This document shows, piece after piece, positions 46,595 to 57,272 of a DNA stretch of 64,000 nt (position 1 is the stretch's first letter; each line of letters begins with the position of its first letter). The notes under the pieces were generated by a model. That model searched no databases. It was not told the origin of the DNA and worked only from the letters and a program-made list of their open reading frames with translations. A program made the translations under genes and the position numbers. Origin of the DNA: Adiantum capillus-veneris. Taxonomy: Eukaryota > Streptophyta > Polypodiopsida > Polypodiales > Pteridaceae. Where the stretch lies: NCBI GenBank assembly GCA_014529385.2, contig CM043944.1:70633895-70697894 (forward strand), read 5' to 3'.

Positions 46595-47199
46595 TACCCC
46601 CCTCTTGAAAGCAATGTAATCGACCGTGATTACGCCTGCAAAACCGACAAAAGCCATAAACCGTCTTAGCAGACACTGATTGTTAGTACATACGTACTAG
46701 GGACACACATCTAGCACATGTACCAAATCAACAGTCACATCACACGACATCACAGGACATCACCAGACATCACAAGACATCACATGACATTCAACATTCA
46801 TTCGGATCTTAGACCATGATTTATCGACAATGTAGCTAGCAATCACATCTAGGTCCAATCGGGACCTCATAGATGTCCGATTGACTAACCCCTATTGCAA
46901 CCATGTCTATTCGAGATCAATCAGACAAAAATGCTACAGTCATTTCGTCTGTCAGTTCCTGCACTCACAAGAAGTCAAGAAGAAATCAGTATCATTATCA
47001 GGAATTCCATTTCATAAAGTCATCCAGCAGAATACTGTCAGCTCTCAGTATCCCTGAAGCTCAAAGAGACATCAGTGACTTTAGTATCAAGATCAAGGCA
47101 TCTGTTGACAAAGGGGCGGAGTGACTCCCCTCTTGTGCATCCCACTGCACCTGATCTCCGGCCAAGCTGAATTCTAAGTTCCGTTTGGAGTAGACTATG
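46595..47199 (-). other. Element D 3' internal noncoding region
   Basis: The polypurine tract, then GTAATCGACCGTGATTACG and a short stretch with repeated CACATGACATCAC-like phrases (46,730-46,790). No coding frame is seen. It ends at the chromodomain protein. Confidence 0.6.
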
Positions 47200-48450
47200 C
47201 TAAACCAGAACATCGAGGTAAAGTTTAACAATCTGAGGAGTCTCTGCTAGGCCCTCCTCCTCCATCCACTTCACATCAAATGCAGGAAAGTTCTTGAACT
47301 TAACCAAGAACCGCCTTCGGACTTTACCTTTCTTCGTATCGTTATGTGCCAAAATCTGTTCAGGAACAAGGATCTCCTCGTTTTCTTCCACTTCAGGTTG
47401 CTCATCAAGCTCCCCATCATCAGGCACATCACCCTTAACAAGTTTCAAGAGATTCACATGCAATGCATTGTGAATCCTCCAAGTATCTGGCAATTTCAAT
47501 CGGAAGGAGACATCATTTATCTTGTCAGTGATCTGGAAAGGTCCGTAGTATCGCATACTAAGCTTTGGAAAAAGCCTCTACTTGCCCTTTTTCTTTCGTA
47601 GGCATGCCTTCTCAAAACGTAAGAGCACCCAATCATCCTCCTTCAATTTAAAGTCGCGACGATGGCGATCCGCTGCCTTTTTCTGTCGTTCTTGAGACTC
47701 CTGCAAAGTCTCGCGAACCTTTGCAAAAGCCGTATCCAAATCTCGCGAATATTCATCCGCTTCCAATATCTAATCTTTCGTGCTCAGGAAGGATGGAACC
47801 TTCGCAGGACTTTCAACAATCTCACATGGCGTCTTCCCCCGTCGAAGAGTGTATCGTGTTATTGTAGGAAAATTCCACCAAAGGTAAGCTCTTTTCCCAT
47901 TGAGTCTTCTGATCCGAGATACAAGACTTCAATAAATCTAAAACCACTGAATTGGCAATCTCAGATTGCCCGTCAGTCTGCAAGTGGAATGATGACGAGA
48001 ACTACAACTGCGTGCCAATGTTCTCCCAAATTGCCGTCCAAAACAAACTCATAAATCTGGGGTCTCTGTCGGAGACAATCGTCTCAGACGTGCAATGTAA
48101 TCAAAAAATCATCGTGATCATTCTGTGTAATCGGGAGATCAAGAATGAAATCCATTTCAATACTTTCCCAGGGGCGGGTGGGTATGGGTAAAGGGTGTAA
48201 CAATCCCTGTGCCTTATGCCTGTCAAACTTGACCTTCTGGCATACTGCGCACAACTCTTCCACGTCCTTTTTGAGTCACGGCCAAAAGAATTATCTCTCT
48301 ACCCCTTTCATGGTGGTAGCAATGCCGCGGTGACCCGTAAAAGGTGGACAGTGGCATTCAGTCATAACCTTTTCCCTCAACGGCTGTGTAACGCACAACA
48401 TAGTCTTTTTCATCAAGTAGCCTTCCCGAAGGGAGTATCCAGCTACTGTC
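47200..48450 (-). pseudogene. Element D integrase and chromodomain
   Basis: A zinc-binding remnant GHRGIATTMKGVER lies near 48,300-48,345. Core pieces are in several frames around 47,800-48,290. The C-terminal frame (47,766-47,578) has LKEDDWVLLRFEKACLRKKK. Then 47,556-47,200 has MRYYGPFQITDKINDVSFRL and the chromodomain EILVPEQILAH, RRFLVKFKNFPAFDVKWMEE. One stop separates the last two frames. Integrase joins cDNA to the host chromosome; the chromodomain is thought to steer it to heterochromatin. Confidence 0.85.
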
Positions 48451-49880
48451 TCCCCATCCCATAACCGTGTGAAAATATGTGAAAATATCTGTAAAATCTG
48501 TATTTGTGGCATACTGATCGACCATATCCTCGAAGCTCCTATGATGTATCGCTGAAATAGCGAGAACCAAGGGTTTTCGAGACAAAGCATCTGCCACCAC
48601 ATTCTTTTGTCCCTGCAAATGGACAATCTGGAAGTGGAACTGTGATAAGATGTTCGCCCACCGCATCTGCTTTTCCGAAAGCTGCTTCTGTGACAAGAAG
48701 TAGCGCAAACTCTGATGGTCTGTAAAGACAATAAAATCCACTCCGAGTAGGTAATGCCGCCACTGAGTAAGAGCATGGATAACCGCCAAAAGCTCTTTCT
48801 CATAAATTTGTGCTGTCATCTCCGGCCTAGAGAACAAACGGCTCTCGTAAGCTATGACATGGCCTTCTTGCATCAAGACCGTACCCAGACTACGACCACA
48901 AGCATCACAATATACTTCAAATGACTTCTGCAAGTCCGGCAGAGTCAAAATAGGTCCCATAGTAAATTTCTCTTTCAATGTCCGAAAGGCAGTCACCTCT
49001 GTGGGTCCCCACGAAAAAGGTACTCCTTTCTGTGTCAAGGTATGCAAAGGGGAAGCAACCTCTGAAAACTTTTGTATGAACCACCTGTAGTACGAACACA
49101 GTCCCAAGAAGCTTCTAACTTCATGGACATTCCTCAAATCGGGCCAATCACGGATAGTCTCTATCTTGGCCGGGTCCATTTGCACTCCTGCCTGCTGCTG
49201 CTGACACAATGCGTCCCAAAAAGTGTATCTCTGGTAGAAAAAATTCACTTTTCTTTGCATTAATCACTAACGTGTGATCTCGTAATGCTTGAAAGACTTG
49301 AAACAGATGATCTCTGTGTTCTGCCTCATTCTTGGAGAAAACAATGATGTCGTCAAAGATAGTGCCAACAAATAGCCTGTACTCTCGAAAAATCCTGTCC
49401 ATCATCCGGTTCAATGTCGCAGGAGCATTGGTTAAGCCAAAAGGCATCACCAAAAACTCAAATAACCCAAAAGTCGTCCGAAAAGTTGTCTTGTAGACAT
49501 CTCCTGGCGCTATCCTGATCTGATGATATCCACTCTTCAAGTCAATCCTGCTAAAGCACGAGGATCCCTATAACTTGTCGAGTATATCATCGATCCTAGG
49601 AATCGGAAATCTGTTCTTGATGGTGATTTCGTTCAGAGTGCTATAATCGATGCACATTCTCCAAGATCCGTCTTTCTTCAAAACCAACAACACTGGAGAG
49701 CAATACGGTGAAGTACTAGGCTGGACAAGACCCTTTTCCAAGAGGTCTTTCACTGGGTCCATAATCTTTTCATTCTGTACACGGCTCACACGGTAAGGTG
49801 GCCGATTTGGTGGCATGCTTCCAAGTATTAGATCAATGGTTTGATCTTCAGGCCCTCTGAAAAGCAATCGGCATGAGTGT
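48451..49880 (-). pseudogene. Element D reverse transcriptase and RNase H
   Basis: The frame 49,867-49,568 has [20 protein letters not shown] and [15 protein letters not shown]. The frame 49,540-49,148 has KSGYHQIRIAPGDVYKTTF, VMPFGLTNAPATL and the catalytic FDDIIVFSK. The frame 49,260-48,358 has the thumb EVRSFLGLCSYYRWFIQKFS and RNase H with VYCDACGRSLGTVLMQEGHV, YEKELLAVIHALTQWRHYLL, FTDHQSLRYFL and KNVVADALSRKP. Two frame breaks separate them. The RNase H Asp and Glu positions are present, and so is the FDD of RT. Confidence 0.93.
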
Positions 49881-49999
49881 GGAGAAAAATCTTGGTGTTC
49901 TTTTGATCAGGTCAAAACATATTCAACCTTTATCCATCGTTCAGTTCTCTCCCAAAAGAATGAGTAAGAAACTGAAGTTCATCAAGTACAATCTCTAAG

Positions 50000-51909
50000 C
50001 CCTTCATTTATCAAAGTCGCTTTCTCGGCCCGGTAGTCAACCACGGCATAGTTCTTGTGGTACCAAGGGATCCTGAGTAGAACGTCACTCGCGTGCCCTG
50101 AACACCCCTGTCATTGCAAACGAAGTTTGCCAATGCTCGGTGTAATGGCTCGGTGTAACTACCTCCGCCTGTGGCGTCAGTCTGTCGGGCGTAATTCCAA
50201 ATCAAGCCGCCAATTCCAAGTGAAAAGAAGTTGGCCTTGGCTCCTTCAAAAGAGCTTCTTGATCCTTCACTTTGCCCCAAAAGCGGCAAAGTTTGTACTT
50301 TCATTCATTAGATTCGGTGCAGGTCCCACGCCATGTGGTACCAGTTCTGCTTTTCTATCTGCCTTTTTTGCCACATTCCTCAGCTGCTCTTGAACTCTCA
50401 GGCATGTCGTCGTCTTTATCATTCTGTTCTTTCTGTGCCTTTTTAGGGCACTTCACGGAGATATGTCCATGTTCCCCGCATCCAAAGAACTTCCCCTCTC
50501 TGATGAAGCGAGCTCTCGCCTCAGGAGTAGGCTTGGATCGTGCATCCTTTATCTCTGGGTTGCTCTTTTTCTTTCTACTTTCATTACCAGAAGTCTGTTC
50601 GGCTCGTTGTGTCAAGGCCTTATCTGTGGGGTAGGTCAAACTGCCAGAGTGAATGGCAAAGCCCCGCTTCGCATGACTCATCAACTCCTAAATAGACGCT
50701 GACTTTTATTCCAAGCAATGATCTCGGATCTCTGTAGGTAGACCCAAGGTAAACCGCTCAATCTGTTCTCTGAACGAGATCTTCTTGAATGAAGAGGCGG
50801 GTAGAAAAAGAGCTTCAGAATCTTTCACAGTAACCATTGATTGTATCTTTCTTGGTCATCCGAAGATGGTTCCAAGCAGCTCGTATATCTCATTCATATT
50901 CTTGCCTCAACCAAGAAGAAATAAAAAGCTTCTTAAATTTCAGCCATTTAATTGGTGCAGTCTTGTTTAAAAGAAGCATGGACCACCAAGTACGAGCATT
51001 CCTCTTAAAGTAAGAGGCAGCTCTCCGAATCTTGAAGTGCTCTGAATAGCGTCCTCCCGCGAAAGCGATGTCAAACTGTTGTATAAAAGACAAAGCCTTC
51101 GAAGCCTCTGAGTATCCTGAAAAAGTATCAAACTTGATCGCGTGGCCACCTTCCTTAAACTCTTGGACTTTCTTGCTTTTATCTTCGAGAAAGTCATACT
51201 GGTTGGCTTTGTAAAAATTCTTCTTGTTCGCATAAAAGTTTCCGTTGTCAGAGTCTGAACTGTCCGTAGACGAGTCCTCTGTAGAAGTGTCACTCACTGG
51301 GCGAGACTTAGACTTCCTTGCCTTTTTCTTGCCCTTTCCGAAGCGTTAGTTCTTGCTTCGCTTTTTGCTTTTCCTGTCTTCTTCGCTCGAGTCTGAAGAG
51401 CTAGAAGAACTGTCAGAAGAAGAAGAAGAAGAACTAGGTAGGTCTTCAAACTTGACGCGCTTCTTTAATTTCTTTGCCTTGTCAAATGTCGATCGACGAC
51501 CCAAATATCCCGGGAAGTCAGTGCCTTTCTTCTGCTTTTTGCCTTTCTTTTGCACATCGAAAAGCTGAGCAATCTGTGCATCAACCACGTTCTCCAGTTC
51601 CTTCTCCGTATATTTCTTGGAGGCAGAAGGTTTCTTGAGAGCGGTTTTCGGGAGTGGTGTTGTGGTTCTTTGCCACTCCATCTGTACCTCTTCCAAAGAG
51701 GTCTGGTTCATATATTTTGCAATCTTCGGGTCCTTGGCAAAATTGAGCATCATCTTTGTTGCATCATCAATCAATTTTCGACGCTCCATCTCTTGCTGCT
51801 CCGCTGGAGTAGGCCTAGGCGGGCCATACTCCGTGCCGGAATCTTCGTTGTGATCCCTGCCCGCATCTCCAGATGCAGAGGGAGTCGACTGATCATTGCT
51901 TGAAGCCAT
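50000..51909 (-). pseudogene. Element D Gag (with protease region)
   Basis: The ATG at 51,909 gives MASSNDQSTPSASGDAGRD, then a Lys-rich middle and a long Ser/Asp run (51,390-51,440). A TAA at about 51,346 is followed in the same frame by RFGKGKKKARKSKS, then the capsid-like FDTFSGYSEASKALSFIQQF, YFKRNARTWWSMLL and WLKFKKLFISSWLRQEYE. A knuckle remnant FFGCGEHGHISVKC at about 50,465 lacks its first Cys (Phe instead). The protease region toward 50,000 is too decayed to show a catalytic triad. Confidence 0.8.
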
Positions 51910-51979
51910 AGGTGCCGCGGAAAAAAATTCGGGGATCGGATTTTCCGTAGAAGAGAAATCGGTCGTGCTCTGATACCAC

Positions 51980-52528
51980 TGTAACAGACTTGGACACTCC
52001 AAGTCAAGAATCAATCGCGACAGCACCGAATAACCACTTCAAAACAATTCACAGATCACAATAGATTTGCACTGGCCCGACGGAGTTCCGTGCCTAGAGA
52101 TATTGGCTCCAAAGACTGGCGCCCCTTTCGGTAATTCTTTTTATATTAATCAGATCAAAGTACAAGAGAGTGGCTAGGGTTCACTGTCAGACTCTGCGTC
52201 TAGATGCCCTAAGAAGTGAGACCCTTACCACTTATTTAAAGGTTACAAGGGATGCCCAAAAGCAGAGCCCCAAAAGCTTTCCAGTTAAAAGCATAAGAGC
52301 TCAAAAGCTCTTCTCTTTTTTTTATTTAAAAAAAGCATTCTCTTCCTTTCTCTTGCATAGAGTAAAAAGCAAGATTCGCGTCGCTCATCATTATTTAAAA
52401 ATTAAAAAAAAGCCTCAGCGATTTTCGGAAATTAGGGTTTGTGGCAGAAATTAGGGTTTGCAGGTTTTTTTAGGGTTTTTGGTAGAAATTAGGGTTTCTG
52501 CTGTCCGCCACGTCATCACTTTGTGACA
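51980..52528 (-). repeat. Element D 5' LTR
   Basis: 549 bp. Same ends as the 3' copy, with an extra AAAATTAAAAAAAAGCC-type stretch. It has GGCGCCCCTTTCGGTA, shared with the J, K, F and G LTRs, and TTAGGGTTT phrases (52,434-52,500). Confidence 0.92.
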
Positions 52529-52533
52529 TCTCA

Positions 52534-54479
52534 CCCTCTCACAAAGTGTCCTATTGAATCTTTCAGCCACACCATTAGAAGAGGAACTGTATGGCACAGT
52601 AAGCTCCCTCTTAATGCCCAAATTTTCACAAAATTTCTTAAATGCAGCACTTGTGAACTCCCCCCCATTGTCCGTACGAAAGCATTTTAGCTTTCTACCT
52701 GTTTGGGTGGTCATAAATGCATGAAATCTCTTAAACGCAACAAAGGCTTCATCCTTAGATTTAAGCAAATAAACCTAAATTTTCCTAGAATGATCATCAA
52801 CAAAGGAGACAAAATAACATGCACCTCCCATAGACTTAGTAGGCATGCTACATACATCAGAATGTACAAGATCAAGCACACAAGATTTACGAGAGACACC
52901 AGAGTAATAAGAACGCTTTACTTGCTTGCCATATTGACATTCATTACAAAAGTCAAGCTTTGTGCCTTTAGCATCAAGCTTGTTCAAAGTACAAAGTTTA
53001 GAAAGGCCCTTTTGGCTCATATGGCCAAGCCTCTTGTGCCACAACTCCATGTGAGAGTTAATTTCAGCCAATGCAATAAACTTTCCCAACACAGCCTTTC
53101 CATGCATGCAGTAAAGTTTCCCTTTCTTCGTGCCCTTTACAATCAGTCTTGAGCCTTTAGTCATTTTCCATGAGCCTCTCTCAAACAAGATGCTGTAACC
53201 ATGCATATCCATCTGACCAACAGAAAGCAGACTCTTCTTGATTCCCGGCACATATCTAACATCATGCAAGACAAGCTCATTTGTGCCATCTATGGAGAGA
53301 TGCACAGTGCCAATACCCTCAATGGAACATGCATGATTGTTTCCAAGGTATACATGGCCACGCTTGCCTGCATCAAAAGTAGAGAAACACTCCTTGATAG
53401 GAGTCGCATGAAATGAAGCACCGGAATCAACAATCCAAGTCTGGGATAATGCATCATTGACAGTCAACAAAGAATCAATAAGATCACTCTTGGTGATCTG
53501 CATGTCCTGTGAATGAACATTAAGAGAGGCATCAATGTCATAAGCATCATCATCTGACAAAGTGGCACACAAGATGTCCTCTACATCTGACAGCTCCTCA
53601 ATCACAACACTAAAAGCCACATTGGCCTTCTCTTTGTCCTTTGAGCTATCCTGTGCATCTATCTTGACTTCCTTCTTCTCTTTCTTTTTGTCTCCACCAT
53701 TCTTTTTCCGTTCTAACTCGGCTTTGTAGTACCTGCAAAATCGGGTTTCTTGTGACCTTTCCTGCCACACTGATAGCAAGTCACATCACCCTTGCCTTTG
53801 CTGGCATTTCCCCTCTCCTTACTCTTACTCTTACTCCTTTGTGCATAAGCATTCTTCTTTTTTGTCCTGCCTCTAACCATGTTGGCAGAGCTGCCTCCCT
53901 CTCCACTTGCTTTCCTCCTGATTTCCTCATTCAAGATAGAACCCCTAACACCATCAAAGGTCAAATTGGGGTTATTGGATAATGAAACCACCAATGTTTC
54001 CCATGACTCAGGTAAGGTCATAAGCAAGAAGATAGCTTTCAGCTTATCATCAAAAGGGGGCAAGCCTGAATCCTTCAAACAACTGCGACAAAGTACCTGC
54101 AAACAACGACAAGTGCTCTGGAGCGCTCTTAGACTCATCTAGTTGCATGCCAACAAGTTTTCGCATCAAATGCACTTGGTTGACAGGCGTTGTATTCTCA
54201 TACATTCCCTTTAACTTCTCCAACACATCAAAAGCAATCGTGAGACCTTTCACATCAATGACTGTTTCAAAGGTCATGGCCATTTTATGTATGTAACAGC
54301 CTTCCTGTTGAGGCTAACCCATGCTTCATCCGTCATATTCTGTGGCTTTACCTGTTCAAGTGCCCCTTCACAATCCTTAAGAAATAGGATTCCCTGAATC
54401 TTGTCTTTAGGTCAAAGCCTGTTCCATCGAACCTGCTAATCTCGAAGAGATTCTTCACATCCGAAGAAGATGAGGCCAT
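52534..54479 (-). pseudogene. Copia C Gag, protease and integrase start
   Basis: The ATG at 54,479 gives MASSSSDVKNLFEISRFDG. After a frameshift: MKLVGMQ-type Gag blocks, ETLVVSLSNNPNLTFDGV and a knuckle CYQCGRKGHKK (about 53,770) with later residues lost by a shift. The frame 53,779-52,775 has protease WIVDSGASFHATP, GAG-preintegrase LWHKRLGHMSQKG and integrase DLVHSDVCSMPTKSMGG, SFVDDHSRKI, a stop, then FRTDNGGEFTSAAFKKFC and NGVAERFNRTLCERVR. It breaks at the D insertion and continues at 46,072. Confidence 0.93.
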
Positions 54480-55219
54480 AGTTGCACGAATAAGAGGACT
54501 AATACGCTGAATTTTTGGGCAAAATGCACAAAAACCGGAGTATAGCCTCACAGAGATGTACACTACATCTCCAAATGGTCACATGAGCAATTTGGGGCAA
54601 AATAGGTCGATTTGGGCACAAAAATCAATTTCTAAAATTTATGCGTAGGAAATTTCAGCGAGCGAATTTGTGCTCGAAAACAACAAATTTAGTTGTTTTT
54701 AGCCTCACAGAATATAATAAGGCTAATGCACAACCTTTAGAAGCATGTACGAGCAAAAGCCCCAATTTGTAGCATCAAATTGCATGAAATTAAGCCACAA
54801 ATGGTCATACATAGCCAAAATTTGTCAAACGTGCGTAGATTGCATCAATTTGCACTTTCCCCAATGTAGTTGCATCATAAAAACACTTGCAAAAAAACCT
54901 GCGTAAATCTGAAATTTGCTGAAAACACCTGTTTTAGGACCTGTTTTTCGGCAATTTCAGTATTTTCGGGTAGCGGGGACTTAGCAAAAGTGTTCCCACA
55001 CTTTAATACATCATTTGCAAAACCTGTATTTTGCTGTCATAACCTGCATTTTCCTGATTTTGACCTAATTTCAGCCTGTTTTAGGTCAATTTGGCTTGCG
55101 GGAGCTCTCTAGTGTACGGGGACGAGTCCTTTGGCGATGAAATTGCAAAATCTCGCGTGAAAGTTGACCTCCTTGGCTGAAAATCAGCGTTTGCAGGTTT
55201 GGGAGAAAACCCTAATTTG
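54480..55219 (-). other. Copia C leader region
   Basis: About 740 bp between the gag ATG and the primer site (55,220-55,231). AT-rich, no conserved frame. Confidence 0.65.
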
Positions 55220-55233
55220 GCTCTGATACCAGT

Positions 55234-55448
55234 TGATGAGCGCGCGGCAGTGTGTGCAAGTGAGAGAGCACGCGAAGATGTGCAGGCCTTGAGCTTGAAG
55301 CGGAGTTTTGGTTTTTCCCACTTTTATTATAAGTGACCTTTATAAAATGTGTCCAGGTTCATATTTTATAAGTGACCTTTAAAAAATGTGTCCACGTTCA
55401 AAGTATAAAAATGTACAAAAAGGGGTTATTTAGGCCTTTAACCCAACA
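55234..55448 (-). repeat. Copia C 5' LTR
   Basis: 215 bp, partner of 38,056-38,274. It carries an internal duplication of TTTATAAGTGACCTTTA (55,328-55,384) that the 3' LTR lacks, while the 3' LTR has a GA-rich stretch missing here. Confidence 0.9.
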
Positions 55449-56600
55449 GTAGTACGCTCTTACTCTCACTAGTATTGGAATCCCAATCATGCATATCTGA
55501 ATACATCAAGTCTCTGGCAAAACTCTCTTCATTAGGCTCGCAAGATGCATCAGAAAACAATTCTCTATCTTGTAAAGGCTCAAAATCAAATAGAGCATCA
55601 TCCAACAACTGCATAAGGTCATCATCAGCTGCATCTAAACAAGCTTGCTCATGAATGAATCTGAATTGATTGGTATCCTTAGCATCTGTATTTGAGAATC
55701 CTTTCAAAGCTTCGTCCAATAAGCACATAAGATCTAGGTCCACCGCTTCAGAAGATTCCTTCATCCTGCACATCTCAGGCTGATGTAAACTAAGATTTCC
55801 ACATATGACATGCATATTAAACACATCTGCTGTAAACTGCTCTGCAAGTCTTTCACCCTCATCCACTATCTTTGCACTTCTGTAGCACAAAGTTCAGCAT
55901 GCACATTGAGAATTTCATCCATTGCCCTGTCTGTATCATCGGCACAATGAAACCAATCATATTCAACACCAAGAGATTGCACTTCACTATGCACCCCCTC
56001 TGAATTAGCATCATCAAGTTCATGATCATTCTACCATAGTGTGAGCCCTATGTTTGATAAAGAAGAAGTTTGTACCCCCTCTAAATCATCACCAAATTCA
56101 GGATCGGTTTGCCACATCGGTAGCTCCGGGTCGTAGAAACTTGTCAAAGAAGGAATCTGCATCCCCTCTGAATCGTCATCATCACATCCAACATCAGTTG
56201 GTAGTTCGGTGTCACAACAACTTGTCAATGAAGAAGTCTGCACCCCCTCTAAATCAATATTTTGCAGATCTTCAAACACATCTCTTTCTTAACCAAGTCC
56301 TCAAAATCTGGTATATCCAAATTCGGTATATCTGGTATACCCAAATCCATGGTCCTACTGCTCTCAATTGCAACCTTGCTTTGACCTATAACATCTACAT
56401 CATCAATCAAATCTATGATAGAATCTGTACCAAAAGAAATTTTCTCTAATTCTGAGTCAGTAGCAAAAGTATCAATTGTAACCGAGTCTTCATGCATATC
56501 TACCTGCACAATTTCTTCTTGAGCTTTAGCCACTTCATTGTTTTGATTTGTTGATTTCTTTCCCTCCTGTACTGCATGTATAGGTTTTTGCAAAATTCAC
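55449..56600 (-). pseudogene. Element E acidic ORFs with internal repeats
   Basis: The frame 56,593-56,249 (EEIVQVDMHEDSVTIDTF...) shifts into 56,279-56,031. The latter holds three copies of a motif near LEGVQTSSLTSCCDTELP, SEGMQIPSLTSFYDPELP and LEGVQTSSLSN. The frame 55,890-55,449 follows with DLMCLLDEALKGF and DLMQLLDDALFDF, then SESKSVL, where copia C inserted; it goes on at 38,055. Asp/Glu are abundant throughout. I know no family with this layout. It stands where an LTR element would have protease and RT. Confidence 0.5.
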
Positions 56601-56642
56601 CCTGTGTATCTTAAGGCTGTAGAGCCTCACCCTCAAAGACTT

Positions 56643-57227
56643 CTACTTCATGTAACCCAGCTTTTCATACTCAGCTTCAACTATATCTTCATCATTAACC
56701 TGTAAGAAGGTAACATCTTGTACAATACACTCATCAATCACAGCTTCTAATTTTGATCGTACTTGTCCTCGAATATCTGCGTAGTTTGGTAGACTTGGAC
56801 TTTGTTCTTGATAGCTTGCATAATGCTCATAACTTACTTGAACAATAGCTTCTTTGAAGTATTTCCAATCGTCGTTACAGGCTTTGGCAACCTCTTGAAT
56901 CTGCTCCTTCAAATCTGAACTCGCTAACTGCTCAAAGGATCTGATCATTAACTCTTTTGGTATCCCTCTTAACTTGGTTTCCAACTCATAGCACTCTAGG
57001 TAGCCCTCTGGATCATAACCATGATCCATCGAAGACTCGTCTCCGTCGTATACAGTATCTAAAGCTGCATCCATTTGATTATTCTTCTTCTTCATGGTCT
57101 CCATTTCAAGTAGAGATCCTTGAACCAATTGAAACATCTTCGAAAAATCTGGAATTGTTGACTTATCATCAAAACCATTTGCACTTAACTCTTCAATCAA
57201 CTTCATCATCTTCTCTAAATTCTCCAT
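56643..57227 (-). CDS. Element E Gag-like protein
   Basis: An uninterrupted 194-codon ORF, 45 bp inside the 5' LTR (ATG at 57,227). A coiled-coil-like Glu/Lys-rich head (MENLEKMMKLIEELSANGF) is followed by DPEGYLECYELETKLRGIP, then SFEQLASSDLKEQIQEVAKA and DDWKYFKEAIVQVSYEHY. The pattern L-R-G-I-P...W-x-x-F-K-E-A-[IL]...Y recalls the capsid N-domain of plant Ty3/gypsy Gags. There is no zinc knuckle. It may let element E RNA be packaged by a partner element's particles. That it stayed open while its neighbours decayed is notable. The assignment is by pattern only. Confidence 0.5.
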   Translation of the reverse strand: MENLEKMMKLIEELSANGFDDKSTIPDFSKMFQLVQGSLLEMETMKKKNNQMDAALDTVYDGDESSMDHGYDPEGYLECYELETKLRGIPKELMIRSFEQLASSDLKEQIQEVAKACNDDWKYFKEAIVQVSYEHYASYQEQSPSLPNYADIRGQVRSKLEAVIDECIVQDVTFLQVNDEDIVEAEYEKLGYMK

Positions 57228-57254
57228 CTTTACCTCCCACCCTGGCTCGGTTTC

Positions 57255-57272
57255 ACGTTGGGTTCACCAGGT
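57255..57272 (-). other. Element E primer-binding-site candidate
   Basis: On the minus strand, three bases after the LTR end, TGGTGAACCCAACGT begins. TGG is the expected complement of a tRNA CCA end. It differs from the TGGTATCAGAGC site used by the other elements here. I cannot name the tRNA with confidence. Confidence 0.45.

Larger units (their letters stand above)
46073..52528 (-). mobile_element. Element D: Ty3/gypsy chromovirus
   Basis: LTRs at 46,073-46,594 (522 bp) and 51,980-52,528 (549 bp) have TGTAACAGACTTGG...TTTGTGACA ends. The TCTCA target duplication is exact (46,068-46,072; 52,529-52,533). The primer site GCTCTGATACCA is at 51,967-51,978; the polypurine tract (AGAGGGGGG on the minus strand) is at 46,596-46,605. 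Gag, protease region, RT, RNase H, integrase and chromodomain follow in order on the minus strand, with many stops. It interrupts the integrase of copia C between RTLCERVR and CMLSTANL. Confidence 0.95.
38056..55448 (-). mobile_element. Copia element C, split by elements B and D
   Basis: LTRs at 38,056-38,274 (219 bp) and 55,234-55,448 (215 bp) have TGATGAGCG...AACCCAACA ends. ATAGT (38,051-38,055) and GTAGT (55,449-55,453) are a target duplication with one mismatch. The primer site is at 55,220-55,231. Removing B and D leaves about 5.4 kb with gag-pol in normal copia order. The integrase frame closes exactly across D and the RT frame exactly across B. It is clearly older than A and B, with several stops. 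It is inserted in an ORF of element E. Confidence 0.93.

Noticed and set aside
46730-46790. CACATGACATCAC repeats as a regulatory array
   Set aside because: Short, irregular and limited to the noncoding 3' part of element D; no second copy checked shows the same array.
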